Source: Trichoplusia ni
Lineage: Eukaryota > Arthropoda > Insecta > Lepidoptera > Noctuidae
Assembly: GCF_003590095.1 (NCBI RefSeq)
Contig: NC_039479.1
Span: forward strand, 8,866,001 to 8,930,000
Direction of reading: 5' to 3'
DNA length: 64,000 nucleotides
Shown here: positions 13,086 through 25,684 of the stretch, piece after piece
How the letters are laid out: every line of letters starts with the position of its first letter
Position numbering within the stretch: position 1 is the stretch's first letter
The notes under the pieces: model-generated
The model's database searches: none
Told to the model about the DNA's origin: nothing
The model's input: only the letters and a program-made list of their open reading frames with translations
Program-made: the position numbers and the translations under genes

Positions 13086-16000
13086 TGGAGAGGCTCCATC
13101 AATCAGTGTGAAACGCTTTGGATCGAACAAGGCTGACTCAGCCAACTGTTTCAGTCATAAGCACCCAATATAAATGCCCATACAACCTACAGTTTCTAGG
13201 TACGCCTAATGAAGCCTCATTTCCCGTGACTAGGTTCCTGACTCCGCCTTCTGAGAGCTAAATCGGTAGCTTTAATTATAGGAAACAATAAATATTGCGT
13301 GCGGTGCGACCTCATTCATAATTTGTTTGACTTTGCTTAGCTATAGACGTCCGCGTAGCGAAGGGAAAACATTAATTATGTGCCCGAGTCTTACACATTA
13401 AGCTTCAAAATGAGCTGTGAATAAATGGCAACTTTGAGAGACTGGCAGGTATCACGGAAAGAGTATGTTTTATAACATAATAGACAGCACCACGACCAGC
13501 ATGACCTACCATCGTAGCGACAAGTAATCATGTCGTGCGCGTCGCCTCGCCACAGATACACAAACACTGCTCAAGCGAGCACACACGACTTACTTAAACC
13601 GTTCAAACATTGCAGCTATGTACTTGATATTTGATTAACACAGTATAGGTGTCCGTTCTTAACGTTTTAAATAACTAATGGAGTGTCTACTTATATAGTC
13701 ACTTACTGGTCTTTCTAATCAATTTCTATAATATATTGCTTCAAGTACATGAGAATTCTTTCAGCAAGACATCACAGTAAGTATTCTTTTTGTCCTGGCT
13801 ATGAGCCATAGTTCCTAACTACGCAGTGTAGCTAGGTACATTAAAATGGTATTAGTTGTAAGGAGTGGTTAGCGTGCGAGTGGCGCCGCATGCAACCTGT
13901 TCCCGATGCAGTTGTAATTTACCTGTCGCTCGCTATCGACAGGCCAAATCACCGTGACACTGAACAGATTACTCATATACTATTAGAACAAGCGTATAGC
14001 ATGCTGTAACAACTTGAAAGATTGTAAGTATCTGCCTAGCTCCCAGTAAGGATCTAGTTTTAAGATTGTTGAATACTAACAGTTGTCGATATTCTAGGTT
14101 CGCGTGTCAGGTCCAGATCGCGTGCCTGAAAAGCCGCTTTAAATCGAGCCTCCGCAAAACTTTATTAATATTAGGTAAATATGGAACGCGGAGCCAGGAT
14201 TTATGGAGACAGGCGCGCTAACCTCGCGGGCTAATTCCGAACTCGCCGTAAACAATCCTAGCTGTTTTATTTCATTCGAATAGTTTTTAATTTGAAAATT
14301 TATAAAACTGATTCCTTAGTTGTAGTCTTGTTACTACGGCTAAAGTAAAAGAGGGCAGAATTCTAAAGCTAACCTTTTGTGCCATAACTTTTTGTGCCAT
14401 ACCTGCTGGAAGTATACTCATACGAGTGTACGCCCTGTCGGTTACAGTCATAGCTAGCTACCGTCGTTCGATCGTAAGGTTTAAGGTTTAATTCCCTGTT
14501 AGAACCCTTACAACCTTTCTGTAAATTCGGGTAAAGTAATTGGGGCTCCCTATTAATAAATACTGAGTAGCGAGTGGCGACCCGCGGCCGGCTTGTATTG
14601 TGTCTGGTTCATAGAAGAAGGGATATCCCCTACTACACGATCTCGATATCAAACCAAACATTTTATGTACGTATCATGAGAATTTTGTCAATACGTACAA
14701 GTCATGCATGTTAATATCCTGTGACAGTGTATCTGATAACATTGGGTACTTTTTGAATACTGCCACAATATACTTACTCACTTAATGTTTTTTCATAAAG
14801 GATTAAAATACAATTGGTTTTTCATATAGCACTGATAGCTGATTGGCGAAGATCACGTTTAACCAACCGTGCGCTACGTAGGACAGGCAGAGTCCGAGAC
14901 AGCCACATCTTAGTGGCAATCTCATCCATCTTAGTCACAATAAGCTTTACTTGAGTATTTAATTGCCTGTTCGCTGAAAACCTGTTACAATAAGCTATCT
15001 TGCAAAAATAATTCTTTGTAACCAGCTTATGACCACAAAAAGATATTTATAGCCGTAACTTGTTTAAACATCTTTACCTGATATCCAAAGAGTAAGTGCT
15101 TGAGCAGTCTCGCGGCTATATTTACATCATGCTTGCCGAGAGCGTCTCCATCACTCCGGCATCCTCACATCCTGGCCCCGCTCTCTGTAGACACAACATC
15201 CGCTCATATCCATAGCGCGATAATTACTGATCATATATTCCCAGAACATAGCTCCAAGTTATTTATACAGTAACAGGTCTGTGAGCCCGGACCTAAACGA
15301 GTTGCTGACCGCCGCCCGACCGCCCGGCCGTGGTTGAACTGTTTATAATTAAAGTTATTTTTATTAAATTTTATCAAAGATCTTTGTCTTTACCTTAAGT
15401 GAAAAAGGGTTTATCGTTTGAAGTTATTTTAAAAGTAACCGCCGTCTTTCATATAACTCACGTTCAATCAGATTTTCTGTCCTTTTTGAGATGCGCGAGG
15501 TTTCGTGACCAAAATGTGACGTTATTATTTGGCGCGTGTGTAGCACGTTACGAATATTGGTCTCGGCGTCCGACACACATACTTACACCTGTAAGCAACC
15601 CTTTCCCTAGTTTGCTTTATTACTTACGAGCAGATAATATTTCCCCTTTATTTTGAGATCGCAGCGAGTAATGCGTGTACGCGGAAGTAAGTCAACAAGC
15701 CTCAATATTTGTGCGCAGGAATGATATCGCTTTATGTCGAGCAAACACGTTCACTTGTTTATGTTTGACAAAACTATTGAGTGTAAAAACATGGTACACA
15801 TACACACATGTACGCAGCCGTGGGTGGCTCGCACACACACACACACGTCGGCCTATGTCGGTGCACAGTACGCACACTCATACAAAACTATGAATTCATT
15901 CAAACACATGACGCGGATTGTTTTGCTGTAACTGTATTGATGTAAAGACTGCTGCGTACTGCAGTGCAAGCGCACACTATTTTTATGTTTTTAAACTCAA

Positions 16001-19000
16001 TGTACACCTTAAATAATCTCAATTGTTAAACTTGGTCCTAATTCAATAAAACATGAATCATTTGTCTAAGAGTAATTTAAATTGATCGCTGATATGATCT
16101 TACTGCAAACGCGGCCAGTTACCGGCGAGCTCTCCCGAGGCCAAACAGACGTCGATCACACTCCTCAAAGAACGCGGGAAATGTAAAGAAAAATACAAAG
16201 TTAGAAGAATTTCGACAACGTGTTGTAACGAAACCGTTGCGGAGAGAATATTTTAGCATTTATTATGTATTTTTATTCACGAAACGCGCATTGTAACACA
16301 TTATAGGATTTTTCTTTGGAATTTGTGTAATCAGAGTCAGAGTTTTAGCAGGATGATCTCGCATTAAACCAACAGCTGTTATTGAGGCGTTTCTTGTGGT
16401 TTGCGGTAATCTGCTCTTAATAAGCTTGGGCTTAACTTGCACAATATCAAGTACCGTCAAGTAAACGTGAATTGTATCAAATTATATTGTGGATGCAGAT
16501 GTACCTTTTCAAAAATGTTCTATTCACGTGTGTTTATCGGGATCGTCTGACTATTTTTGGACTCAACCGGAGTCCTTAATCATGATCTGACGTGGCGGGG
16601 TCGCGAGTCTCATAATTTAATAATGAATCATTCTCACGAAACTATGTTTTCCAGTTTATCTAACAGTCAAACGCACCATAATTGGATGTACGTCTAGTGC
16701 ATGACACATGATGCAGTGTGCTAGCACCCTTACCATAACAATCTAAGCCAAATTCAGTTCAATTTAAAATAAATAGCGGTTGATTTAGTGTGTGTATTTA
16801 CCATGTATATTTACACGGCGCGGCGGCGGCGGCCGGCGGTCCAACACTGCGCCTATTTGCGGTTGTACGATCTTACACACTTTTAAGAGTACTGCACACA
16901 AGTTGTGTATTGCCTATCTTGGTATCATTTCTTTGGTTAAAACATGATCATTTGATTATTTTAACTTAGATTTAGTAGACCAAGCTCTCAGTCATCCTGC
17001 GAACTAGATATGTCAAGAATTATAAGTGTTATGTAGCGATCTTATGAGACATTAATATTTTATAACCGTCTGGTCGTCGACCGATCAGTCACGCGCAAGA
17101 GGAGCGACGGCGACTACACTAGCCAATTATGCGGGACAATACTACTCTACCATACGCAAAGGAAACTTACAGAAATAAAACCTATTTTTGACGATTCTAT
17201 ATAATAATAGATAGCTAACAAAAGCTCAACATGATTTCCGTCGCCCACAGGTCCTAGAAGCGACTTTAGATCGTATTTTCTATTTTCAGCTGAGTGAAGT
17301 GTGTATAGCTCTCTTAGTATCATAGCTCACATTTTATTTTATAATAAATAATATAATAATCTGGTTAATTTTATATTTGGTTATAATAAGACGCGACCTC
17401 GGGCCGCCACCGTAATGTTTCATTACCTGCCCTGAAGCGCATAGGTACTTAATATTTTAATGGTATGTTAGTCAATCTTACAAGACGATTGTCTTCTAAA
17501 ACATGTATTAGGGTTGTTTATCACTTGCATTGGATAGTAACTAGAATTTTAAATATCCACTCTTTTACCGTTTCGAAGGCTAAACATTATTTTCCTTTAA
17601 AGTCAAGATATAATGAGCGCACGCTGCAGCAGGTGCAGAGCGGAGAGCTCCTATTCAAGATTAACCAGTCTGTCTGCGTGGGGGCTGACCATCCGTACGC
17701 GCGGCTCTTGAACTGTGCTCCGTCTGAGTACTGCTGAGTGAGCACATTTGTTACACGACACTGTTGTTGATGTTGAGGTGTGCTGCGGCCGGCGCTGATT
17801 ACTGTATTGAATGGGATGCTCGCGCCGTGCTGTTTACGTTCTAACAATATTTACTACGGCGCATTGCTATCACTGTATTATTATAGCCGCGGTGACAACT
17901 GCCACGTGTGTGGATACTATTGTGGAGAGATAATATCGGTTGTTTACATTTGCGGATATTTCGGGTCGCGTGTGGGACGCTTGTTTATATTTAACGTGAA
18001 TAATAGATGCGTTTGAATCTCGCGCTCCACACATTCCAGCCATAGCTGCGGCGCACTATCTTAAACACTTCCATGTGTTGCTTCAGTTTATCGAGCGCGG
18101 CTGTCGGTCCCTCGGGCATTACTACTGCTCATCCCACAAACTTCTCTAGTGATAAATAGATAAGTTTCCGACCAAAACATAAAGCAAACTTAGCTCATTA
18201 ATCTCGTCAATATTGCTTCAAGATTTTTCCGCTCGATGCGTTCAGTTAATACAGTTTTTAGCGGCGCTCAATATCGTCGGCATGTGTGTCAATGTCGTGG
18301 CAAGTATGGTAATATTCCCAAACTTTGCCAATAAGGGGCGAGCGCAGGGGGAGGCGGCGCGGGGCGGGAGACGAGCAGCGGGGGGGGGGGCGCTGTGTCC
18401 CTCGAGACTGTGTGTTTGTCCACGAGCTTACTGCTAAATCGGAAGGGACGCTCAGGAGAATCTGGGAATAAAGACGAGCTTTCTTTGAGTAAAGATGTTA
18501 ATTAAGTCCGTATTAAAACATTCGTGTTCTTAGACTTGTCTTTAGAAGCCTCTAGCTTAATTAGGATTTTTTTTCAAACGTTAATTAATATAATTTAATC
18601 TTATAAAACAAAACTTAAATAAATAGCTAGCGGAGGAGATAAATTAATCTTATTACGCATTAAAACATTTTGCCAGTGGTCGCGTGGGGTATACTGCGCA
18701 TGTTCTAGAGTAACAACGAAGCAAAATTAGAAAAAGTTTAAGCTTCCTCATCGTACAAACCCATCTCTAAGGGTTTTAATATTGTCAATTCGTGACACAT
18801 GAGTATCGACGTGAAACCAATACTTGATTGTTGTGCCCGCCTACAGGGTGCTCACATTGTTGCCAGCTCTGGTTCTCCTCACACCTCGCGCCGCAACATA
18901 CCGACACAACACGTTCTCGAGATCAAACAATGTTTACCTGAGCGATCCAATACACAACGTTATCGGAGCGCCGCTTACAATCAAACTCTATATTTATGAT

Positions 19001-19383
19001 ACTTTAAATAACTCCAGCTTGTTGAAGTGGGAATGAAAACGACAATTCTAAGAGCATTAGTTATTCCTGAATGATTCGTGGAGTGTGTTACGTGGAGTGT
19101 TCGTGTGAGGTGTAACCTGCAATAAGGAGCTGTAAGGACTCGAGGAAAGCTCTCGCTCAACAATAGCGGCACAAGCGACACATATTGAATGTTATGACGG
19201 AGTAACAAAAGAATTGCGGGAATTGTGGCGACGATAAAATATCGCACAGAAACATTCTAAGTTTTCTACCATATTGTTGATACAATTACACATACAGCTA
19301 TAACTAGTTAAATAAAATGGTCAGGCTTAAAACATATTTCTCTTGAGTTAAATATTAGTTTTTCAAAAATAGAGCGTGTTTGG
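13086..19383. other. Unassigned noncoding sequence
   Basis: No gene recognised. It holds a short CA microsatellite (15832-15846), a GC islet at about 16815-16860 and a GC islet at 18345-18430. Open frames at 15399-15656 and 17465-17737 are short, lack known motifs and are not supported. Confidence 0.55.
18345..18430. other. GC islet with an 11-base G tract
   Basis: A purine-rich, CpG-rich islet with an uninterrupted run of 11 G at 18380-18390, preceded by several shorter G runs. It could form a G-quadruplex in single strands. No gene is attached. Confidence 0.5.
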
Positions 19384-19400
19384 CTAGTTGGATATTAAGT
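19384..19400 (+). repeat. Target site duplication, left copy (17 bp)
   Basis: CTAGTTGGATATTAAGT is repeated exactly at 19760-19776 and brackets the 5S-derived SINE. A long, perfect duplication of this kind is the mark of LINE-driven target-primed reverse transcription. Confidence 0.9.
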
Positions 19401-19759
19401 CATCATCGGCCTAGCCTTTTCCCAACTATGTTGGGGTCGGCTACCAGTCCAACCGGTTTCAGCTAAGTACCAGTGTTTTACAAGGAGCGACTGCCTATCT
19501 GACCTCCTCAACCCAGTTACCTGGGCAACACGATACCCCTTGGTTAGACTGGCTGTCAGACTTTTTTCAGCTTCTGACTATCTGTAACGACTGTCAAAGA
19601 TGTAGGAATAACAGCCGGGACCCACAATTTAACGTGCCTTCCGAAACACGGAGGAACTCGTTATGACAAAGATGGTCACCCATCCACGGACCAACCGCGT
19701 CAAGCATAGCTTAACCTGTGATCGAATCACTTATGCGGTTATAGCTTAGCCACGAGCTC
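19401..19759 (-). mobile_element. 5S rRNA-derived SINE (SINE3-like), full length
   Basis: Read on the minus strand from 19759, the head resembles the internal promoter region of 5S rRNA. It has GATCAC...TTAAGC, then a GACGCGGTTGGT...GGATGGGTGACC block, which lines up with the 5S words TTAAGC, GGCGCGGTTAGT and AGATGGGGGACC. A body of about 230 bp follows. The 3' end finishes in ...GCCGATGATG, a short GATGAT tail like those of moth LINEs. A perfect 17-bp target duplication flanks both ends, so the 359-bp copy is complete. 5S-derived SINEs are known in animals, and I recall one in Helicoverpa, but I cannot confirm the family name. It is presumably mobilised by a LINE and transcribed by RNA polymerase III from the 5S-type promoter. 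Confidence 0.85.
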
Positions 19760-19776
19760 CTAGTTGGATATTAAGT
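19760..19776 (+). repeat. Target site duplication, right copy (17 bp)
   Basis: Exact second copy of the 17-mer at 19384-19400. It lies directly against the head end of the minus-strand SINE. Confidence 0.9.
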
Positions 19777-20019
19777 GCCGACTATAATACACTTAATTTT
19801 GATATAACCGGGCGTGTTCACAACATTATCGCCGATACCATCGATGGATATAAATGTGAGACTCAAATACCGCGAGAGCTCAATGAGCAGAAAACTCGAG
19901 CACAATCAAACGATTTGCGATCTGAACAGTACTGAACACGATAAGTAGCTAACGACATCAACATTTTTCATGCGTTAGTATCTTTCATTTATATGTTTCA
20001 TGTATTTCATATATTTCAT

Positions 20020-20091
20020 GACGGCCAGAATAGAGAATCGTGGAAGGATTTGGGGGAGGCCTTAGCGGAAGAGTGGGACACAGTGGGTTAG
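20020..20091 (+). pseudogene. C-terminal fragment of a non-LTR retrotransposon ORF2
   Basis: A 23-residue open stretch, DGQNRESWKDLGEALAEEWD followed by TVG and a TAG stop at 20089-20091. The W-K-x-L-G-E-A pattern close to a stop is typical of the last residues of moth non-LTR (RTE-type) polyproteins, and the stop is followed by an A-rich stretch, as in their 3' ends. Nothing of the reverse transcriptase upstream is recognisable, so this is a heavily 5'-truncated LINE insertion. The C-terminus of a Tc1-like transposase, which has a similar W-x-x-L-x-E-A-L-x-E-E-W pattern, is the main alternative. Confidence 0.45.
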
Positions 20092-22181
20092 ATAAAAAAA
20101 ATCTTTCATGAATATTCTTAGCTCGATGCATGATTTGCTACAAAAGTTAGCCTTCAACAGCATATCAAGAGGCGATTCGATTTTGGGGCAATATAATGTA
20201 TTGAAGTTTCCGGTAGCACTTGACGTTGCCAAGTTGTGGAAAGAACTCGAGGCCACTCACTCTGGGGGTCCGAGAAGATTTGAAACCTCTCCTCGCTTTT
20301 AGCGACGCATACAGTTTGTCAAAGCCGAGAACTGCACGAGTTTGAAGATCTTGTACTCCCAGGTGAGCGCACTACTAAAAGTAAGTATATATATTAGTAT
20401 GCTATTACCATCAGTATGCATAAATATATTTTCGCAATCGATTGTAAATCATTTACAAAAACGTTTTAGCGAGATACGTTCCTAATATTTGCATGCCAGA
20501 AAAAGAAGAATTGTTCATATTTCACGCAGATAAAAAAAGGGGGTGCAAAACAAGCAGTCAGAAACCGCCCGAGTATTACTCAAACCTGATGTGCATAGAC
20601 ATAGAGCTAAGAATAACACGTGACTGTGGTATGCAAGCGTGGACTAGCTTGGTCTGTACAGATATCCGCGTTGTAATACAATTCATTTCACTTTTGGGCT
20701 AAATTTTCCTATTATCAAGTAGAATTATTGAGTAGTTGGATTCCGGTCGGAATTAGAATGAACAATAAATGTTATGAAAATGATGTTATATTAAGTGATT
20801 GCATTTCACAGTTCATTGTTTGTGGGTGCGGTGTTTGCGCGGATCGAAGAAAAACAGATGGTGTCAGCTGTTGCCGAGGAACTTTAAAGTGATGAGTTAC
20901 TTATTGAATCTAGGAATGTAGTTGTTCAGCAGAGAAGTAGGTCGGTGGAGCGAGGTGCGAGCCGCGACTCCTTCAGATGGCACATTAATGAACTAGCCGG
21001 AGTACTTAGTGTTACGCCGGCCTGCGCGGTACTGCTATAATCCTAAAACTTGCTCCATTTACAAGTTTGATAGTGGTTGTTGTGACATAAGTTTAAGTAC
21101 CTCTACAATACAAGTTGTTTAGAGAACGACGTGCCAAGTACCATACAGTGAGGATGTTCGCGATTGGTTCCTTGCGTTGTGTAACGCTATGCGATGCGCT
21201 TTTTGAAAGTGGAACTGATTGATAGCGGCTCTGATTGTAATTTATATGCCTTTTCACCTTCAAGCCTCTTGTTACCTAACATTTTCTTTTTATTATTACT
21301 TGAAACAAAAATGTAATCATAATCCCATTACCGAGAACAATAACATTGGTCTCGAGCATATTTTCGACTTTCATAGAGTCGTTTAAAAGTTTCAACATAA
21401 AAGAATTTTTAATTATAATATCCGTGCTCAAAAGAATTCCGGAGTTGGTCGCATTACTACTTTTTACGGCTCATCCACATAAAATATATTTGTAGAGTTT
21501 CAGCAGTTAAGCATTTTGTTTTACGCTGAGTTAAACTGCGAGTGGCTTCGTAAAGAACTTGAATTACACCGGAGCGGGGCTCGCGAATCTCTTTATAGTC
21601 GACTGTTACTAAATATTACGAGTAGTTTTATGGCTGGCTGGAAAATATGAAATTCAATTGTTTTTCGTTTTGGCATTATGTGATTAACAAGTTGCCTAAG
21701 ACTAGTAGTCGGAATTAGAGACGGACATATGTACACATAATTGGTGATAAAAATTGATTTGGACTTGTTCCGAAACCAAAGCATGTTAGGGAAACGAAGA
21801 TCGTAAATGATGGGATGATATCGGCGAGGCTGTGACCGCTCAGCGCTCCCGCGGGTCTCGTAACACGGTGCTAAGGGATTATATACTGCGATCGGCGAAC
21901 CCTAAGTATGGTGTTATGATGGCGATACTGAGAAACTTGGTGTGTTATGGCGAGAGATCGTTGCTCATATTAACAGTAACGGCAGTTTTTATCTATACTT
22001 CTAAATTATCTTTAGTGGTGTTACTACATCTATATTTATGTGTGGGAAGCTTTCAGACTACCAATTCTTAGTCAATGGCTTTATTTTTGATACTAAATAA
22101 TATTCGTTGTTCATACAAAGTTATTGGCTTCTTAAAGAAATCGCTAGACTTTATAGCCGAGAATTCACGATGAATAATAAA
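20092..22181. other. Unassigned noncoding sequence
   Basis: No gene recognised. The open frame at 20108-20302 starts just after the LINE fragment and may run through its 3' tail into unique DNA. The rest is AT-rich with no recognised repeat. Confidence 0.5.
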
Positions 22182-22190
22182 ATAAATATA

Positions 22191-22425
22191 GACGACTTCC
22201 GTGGTCGAGTGGCGCACGCACCGGTTTCAAGGTGTCGCTAGCTCTGAGGTCCCGGGTTCGATCCCCGGTCGGGTCAATGTAAAAAATTCACATTTCTACA
22301 TTGTCTCGGGTCTGGGTGTTTGTGGTACCTTCGTTGTATCTGAATTCCATAACACAAGTGCTTTAGCAACTTACTTTGGGTTCAGAACAATGTATGTGAT
22401 GTTGTCCGCATTTATTTATTTATTT
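22191..22425 (+). mobile_element. tRNA-derived SINE, full length
   Basis: The head is tRNA-like. Box A (TGGTCGAGTGG) begins at 22202 and box B (GGTTCGATCCC) lies at 22255-22265, which together form an RNA polymerase III internal promoter. A body follows containing CGGGTCTGGGTGTTTGTGGT and GTATGTGATGTTGTCC, words I recognise from a common noctuid SINE. The element ends in a (TTTA)n tail. The 9-mer ATAAATATA is present at 22182-22190 and 22426-22434, consistent with a target duplication. The 80-codon open frame through it is incidental. It needs a LINE for mobilisation. Confidence 0.9.
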
Positions 22426-22434
22426 ATAAATATA

Positions 22435-25400
22435 ATTTCTTGAATATCTTTGGTGTTAGGAACGTGCTATGAAGATTTCTAAAACAAAAAAACAGGACAA
22501 TATCGAAATTGGTAGGTTTTCAATTCGCAGGTTCTGAAGCATGGCTACCACTGGTTCCCTCCTCTACCTACTACTTATGAGATCTGCTTTTCTATCTTTC
22601 ACATTTTACTTTGCAAAAGTACATTTTCGACTCAGATTTGTTTTTATTAATTACCATATCATAATATTACTGTCAACTACAGGTAGTGACAGTGTGCTTG
22701 CATATTCTAAGCTATTCTATTGATTTCTAATGTAATTCTAGTTCATTGTTTATGCAGGTGTTTCTCAATCTGTAACTAGTGCCGCCGCCAATACAGCCCG
22801 GTCATCGCTAGGCACTGGTTCATTCTGTAATACGAGGAAATGCATATTGCATGTCCTGCCTTGTGTAAATTGTTAGGGAAATATTGAATGTTAAAGCTAC
22901 AATTATGAGTTGAATAGCCGTCACGGCGCCGGCGCCATCGCGCTGTTACAATGATGTGTGGATCACGCTGTGTTTGTGTCTGCAGCAGTGATGCGAGACC
23001 AAGCCCGTGAATATTGCAGCGCCGAGATGATTGCCCGCCGCCGCTCCACTGGACCAACACTTAATTGTATGCACTCCAAGTGAGGCTTTGTCCTGTGAAT
23101 GTGATTGCTTATAATATTAATACACGTTTCCAGTTTGGTTAAATTGCCTTTGTGGGAATTATTGATGACATGATAACAGTAAACGTTGTTTGCAATGGAT
23201 AAGTTTAATTATCTCTGCAATATGGAGGTAACTATTAGTCTAGTTTACATAGGTATCTTTTCTATAATTAGTTTGCCGGCATAGACAGCAGATTATTAAG
23301 ACCTTGCTAAATTATTGTCGTTAATAACGTTCAATAAGCTCTAGTTCTCTTGCGGGTTCTAACTTGATGTGTGACAAAATTAGTTTACTTGATACTAAAG
23401 AATAAGTATAATGTGTGCTGTCATAACTATAAGTATTATTTAATTGCATCACGATATGGCGAGACGGCGAGGGAACTTTTAGTTACGATGTAATTTATGA
23501 GGTGAGTAATTATGAGAGGCAATTAGGCTGCGTCATGCCGCGTCAGCACTGTTCTGACCCGCGGGCACCCAGCCACAGCTACCTCTGCTGCGGCTGAACT
23601 GGGCGGAGGCGACACAGGCCATTGAAGGAACTGTTCTTTTGTGCCTTGAGAACTAGGCAATATAGATTAAAGCTGCCATTCATACATTCTAAGAAAAAAC
23701 GATATTCCTAAAATGAATGCACTGTATATTCAGGAGTTGGTTCCGCCTCGTTCGTGGCACACACAGACTGCGGTGTTCCACACGCCATAGCGCCACACCG
23801 CGCTGTTACTGAGGACTGAAGCATAACACACATTTGTTGTGGTTCTCGTGCTCCACGCTGTTAACGAAAATATACAGATAAGTAACGACTCATAACTGAG
23901 TTTTGTTTCAAACGAGTTTTTGTACACGCATGTGGGGATGCAGGCCAAGCGACACTACGCCCAAACTTTTATATTCATGACTGGAATGGAAACAACAAAT
24001 AAAAATAAATAATAGAAGAATATGGAAGTGACGGTGAGCGGGGCTCGTGCAGGCTCGTGCTCGACTAGCGACGGTGTTAGTAGATGTTGTAAGCAGCGCG
24101 TCGCCGGGCAGTAATGTGGGCGTTTAAGTTCACTTGTTTTAGTTCTCCTTCATACCGTTGTTAAGGAAACAAGTGAAAAATATAATAAAGATATTTGTTG
24201 ACGCTTCTTAGAACATTGAAATTTTTTAAGTCGTATAATTGGCTTTCACTTGGAAAAATACTAGTACAACTTAAGAACCTTAAACTTCAGGTTGCACTAT
24301 CATCACGTATTCATGTTAAGCTAAGCGACAACAACATTTCATTGATAATTTTCGAAGTAAATATAAAAACACAGTAGACACATTACTTTGTCTCCATCCA
24401 TTCTATATCAGACACCAGAGTTCGATATTAATCCGCTTCGAAGAGCTGAAAGTTTCGCGATATTGTATTGAATACGAAGCAAAAGTTGTAGTTCCAGTAG
24501 TTATGTAGTGAATACTTTCAATAACGATATTAGCGCGGACAAGATAATACCCGGCGTAATGTCTGGGCTCGTCTCGGGACCCCCGGGAATGCGCTGAAAG
24601 CAAAGTTAGTCTGCGCTGCGACAACGTACGGTCACTCCAAAAGGACCGTGCTACCACCGTGACTGGTTATAAACTTCGTATCAGCAAAATGTCCACAGCA
24701 TAACTGCGGGAAAGCCATCTTAGGTGAAGTTCTCATTTTATTTCATTCGTTTACTTCAATAATGCAGTTAATTAATTCATATTGTTGGCTGACTTTTCAA
24801 GCTAAGATTGTCCGTTTTCTTTTATTACCATTAAATATACTGACACTCAATTAGGCATTTTAATATGATACGTATCAACTTTTTTAATTATGTCTGTCGT
24901 TGTACCAGTAGAGACTTTACCCGGTCGGTTTCCTCGTGGAACTTCTGTGTTGCCTGTACATTGTGTTGTCGCGACACTACAGCGATCGGTATCGCCATGC
25001 CCGTGCTGCAGATACTCGCAAACTTTTTAATGGATTGTCTTTTTTTTTGCACCAATATTGTCGATGCAAATAGCGCAGCTATGTCTCGCTCATCTATTTG
25101 CTCGGATTATAGTTTTTTTTTGTTTTGGTATCTTGACTTTGTAAAAACGTTACTTTTCCATTTTTTTGTTAGGGGTTTTGATCAGTTGGGTTTCCTGAAA
25201 TGTAGGTCTAGCTTTGTATTTTTTCATGGATATTTACAGATTGCTTCTTCACCGTACCTAAAGGTCCACCTAAATTGGATTGCTACAAGAAAGTCACTAA
25301 ATATTCAGGTTATTTTCGTTGAGAGCTAGAGGCCTCACATCCTTGAGTGTATTAAAGTAAAGCTCTCAAACATTCTGGCCGCGGTCACTCGCAGCCGTCG

Positions 25401-25628
25401 AAAATGTCGAAACAATGCAGGAATCTCGGACTTCTGGACGACGAGACTTGCTCCCCCGGGCAGCGACTACTGACCACATACTAAGACACAAGCGCGACAC
25501 ATAACGTGAACTAACAGAAGACTTACTTAACATCATGTCCTAATAAAAATCAAACGTATATATATTTTATAGAGTTGGATTAATAGAATAACTATTTTAT
25601 GAAACAACATTCTGATATGGAGCAAAAA
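22435..25628. other. Unassigned noncoding sequence
   Basis: No gene recognised. It includes small GC-richer patches near 22920-23050 and 23520-23620. The longest non-element open frame of the window (24865-25329, + strand, 154 codons) is Phe-rich because it reads the complement of an A-rich strand, and it has no known domain. Confidence 0.5.
24880..25077 (-). pseudogene. Possible decayed RING-like coding fragment
   Basis: On the minus strand, starting at 25077, the reading is CAICIDNIGAKKKTIH, then a stop. In the same frame it continues with a Cys/His-containing stretch that includes CEYLQHGHGDTDRC. The opening C-x-x-C-I and the spaced Cys and His residues resemble a RING finger, but the frame is broken and the second zinc-binding half is not convincing. 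Another minus-strand frame is open over the same interval. If real, it is a processed or transposon-carried pseudogene; it may equally be chance. Confidence 0.2.
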
Positions 25629-25684
25629 AAAATATTTCTTATACAAGCTAACCTCTTTAGGTTAGCTTGTATAAGAAATATTTT
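25629..25684. repeat. Perfect 26-bp inverted repeat with 4-nt loop
   Basis: Left arm 25629-25654 and right arm 25659-25684 are exact reverse complements. They are separated only by CTTT at 25655-25658. Pairing stops abruptly outside the arms. The loop is too short for a usual microRNA precursor. It may be a foldback transposon relic or a product of template switching during replication. Confidence 0.9.

Noticed and set aside
15832..15846. CA microsatellite as a marker of function
   Set aside because: Only about seven units; ordinary simple repeat.
22191..22275. Possible true tRNA gene
   Set aside because: Box A and box B are present, but no acceptor stem closes and a SINE body follows directly with target duplications.
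22201..22443. 80-codon open frame
   Set aside because: It runs through the tRNA-derived SINE and is incidental.
24865..25329. 154-codon open frame on the + strand
   Set aside because: Extremely Phe/Cys/Ser-rich because it reads opposite an A-rich strand; no domain, and a frame of this length is not far above chance in 64 kb.
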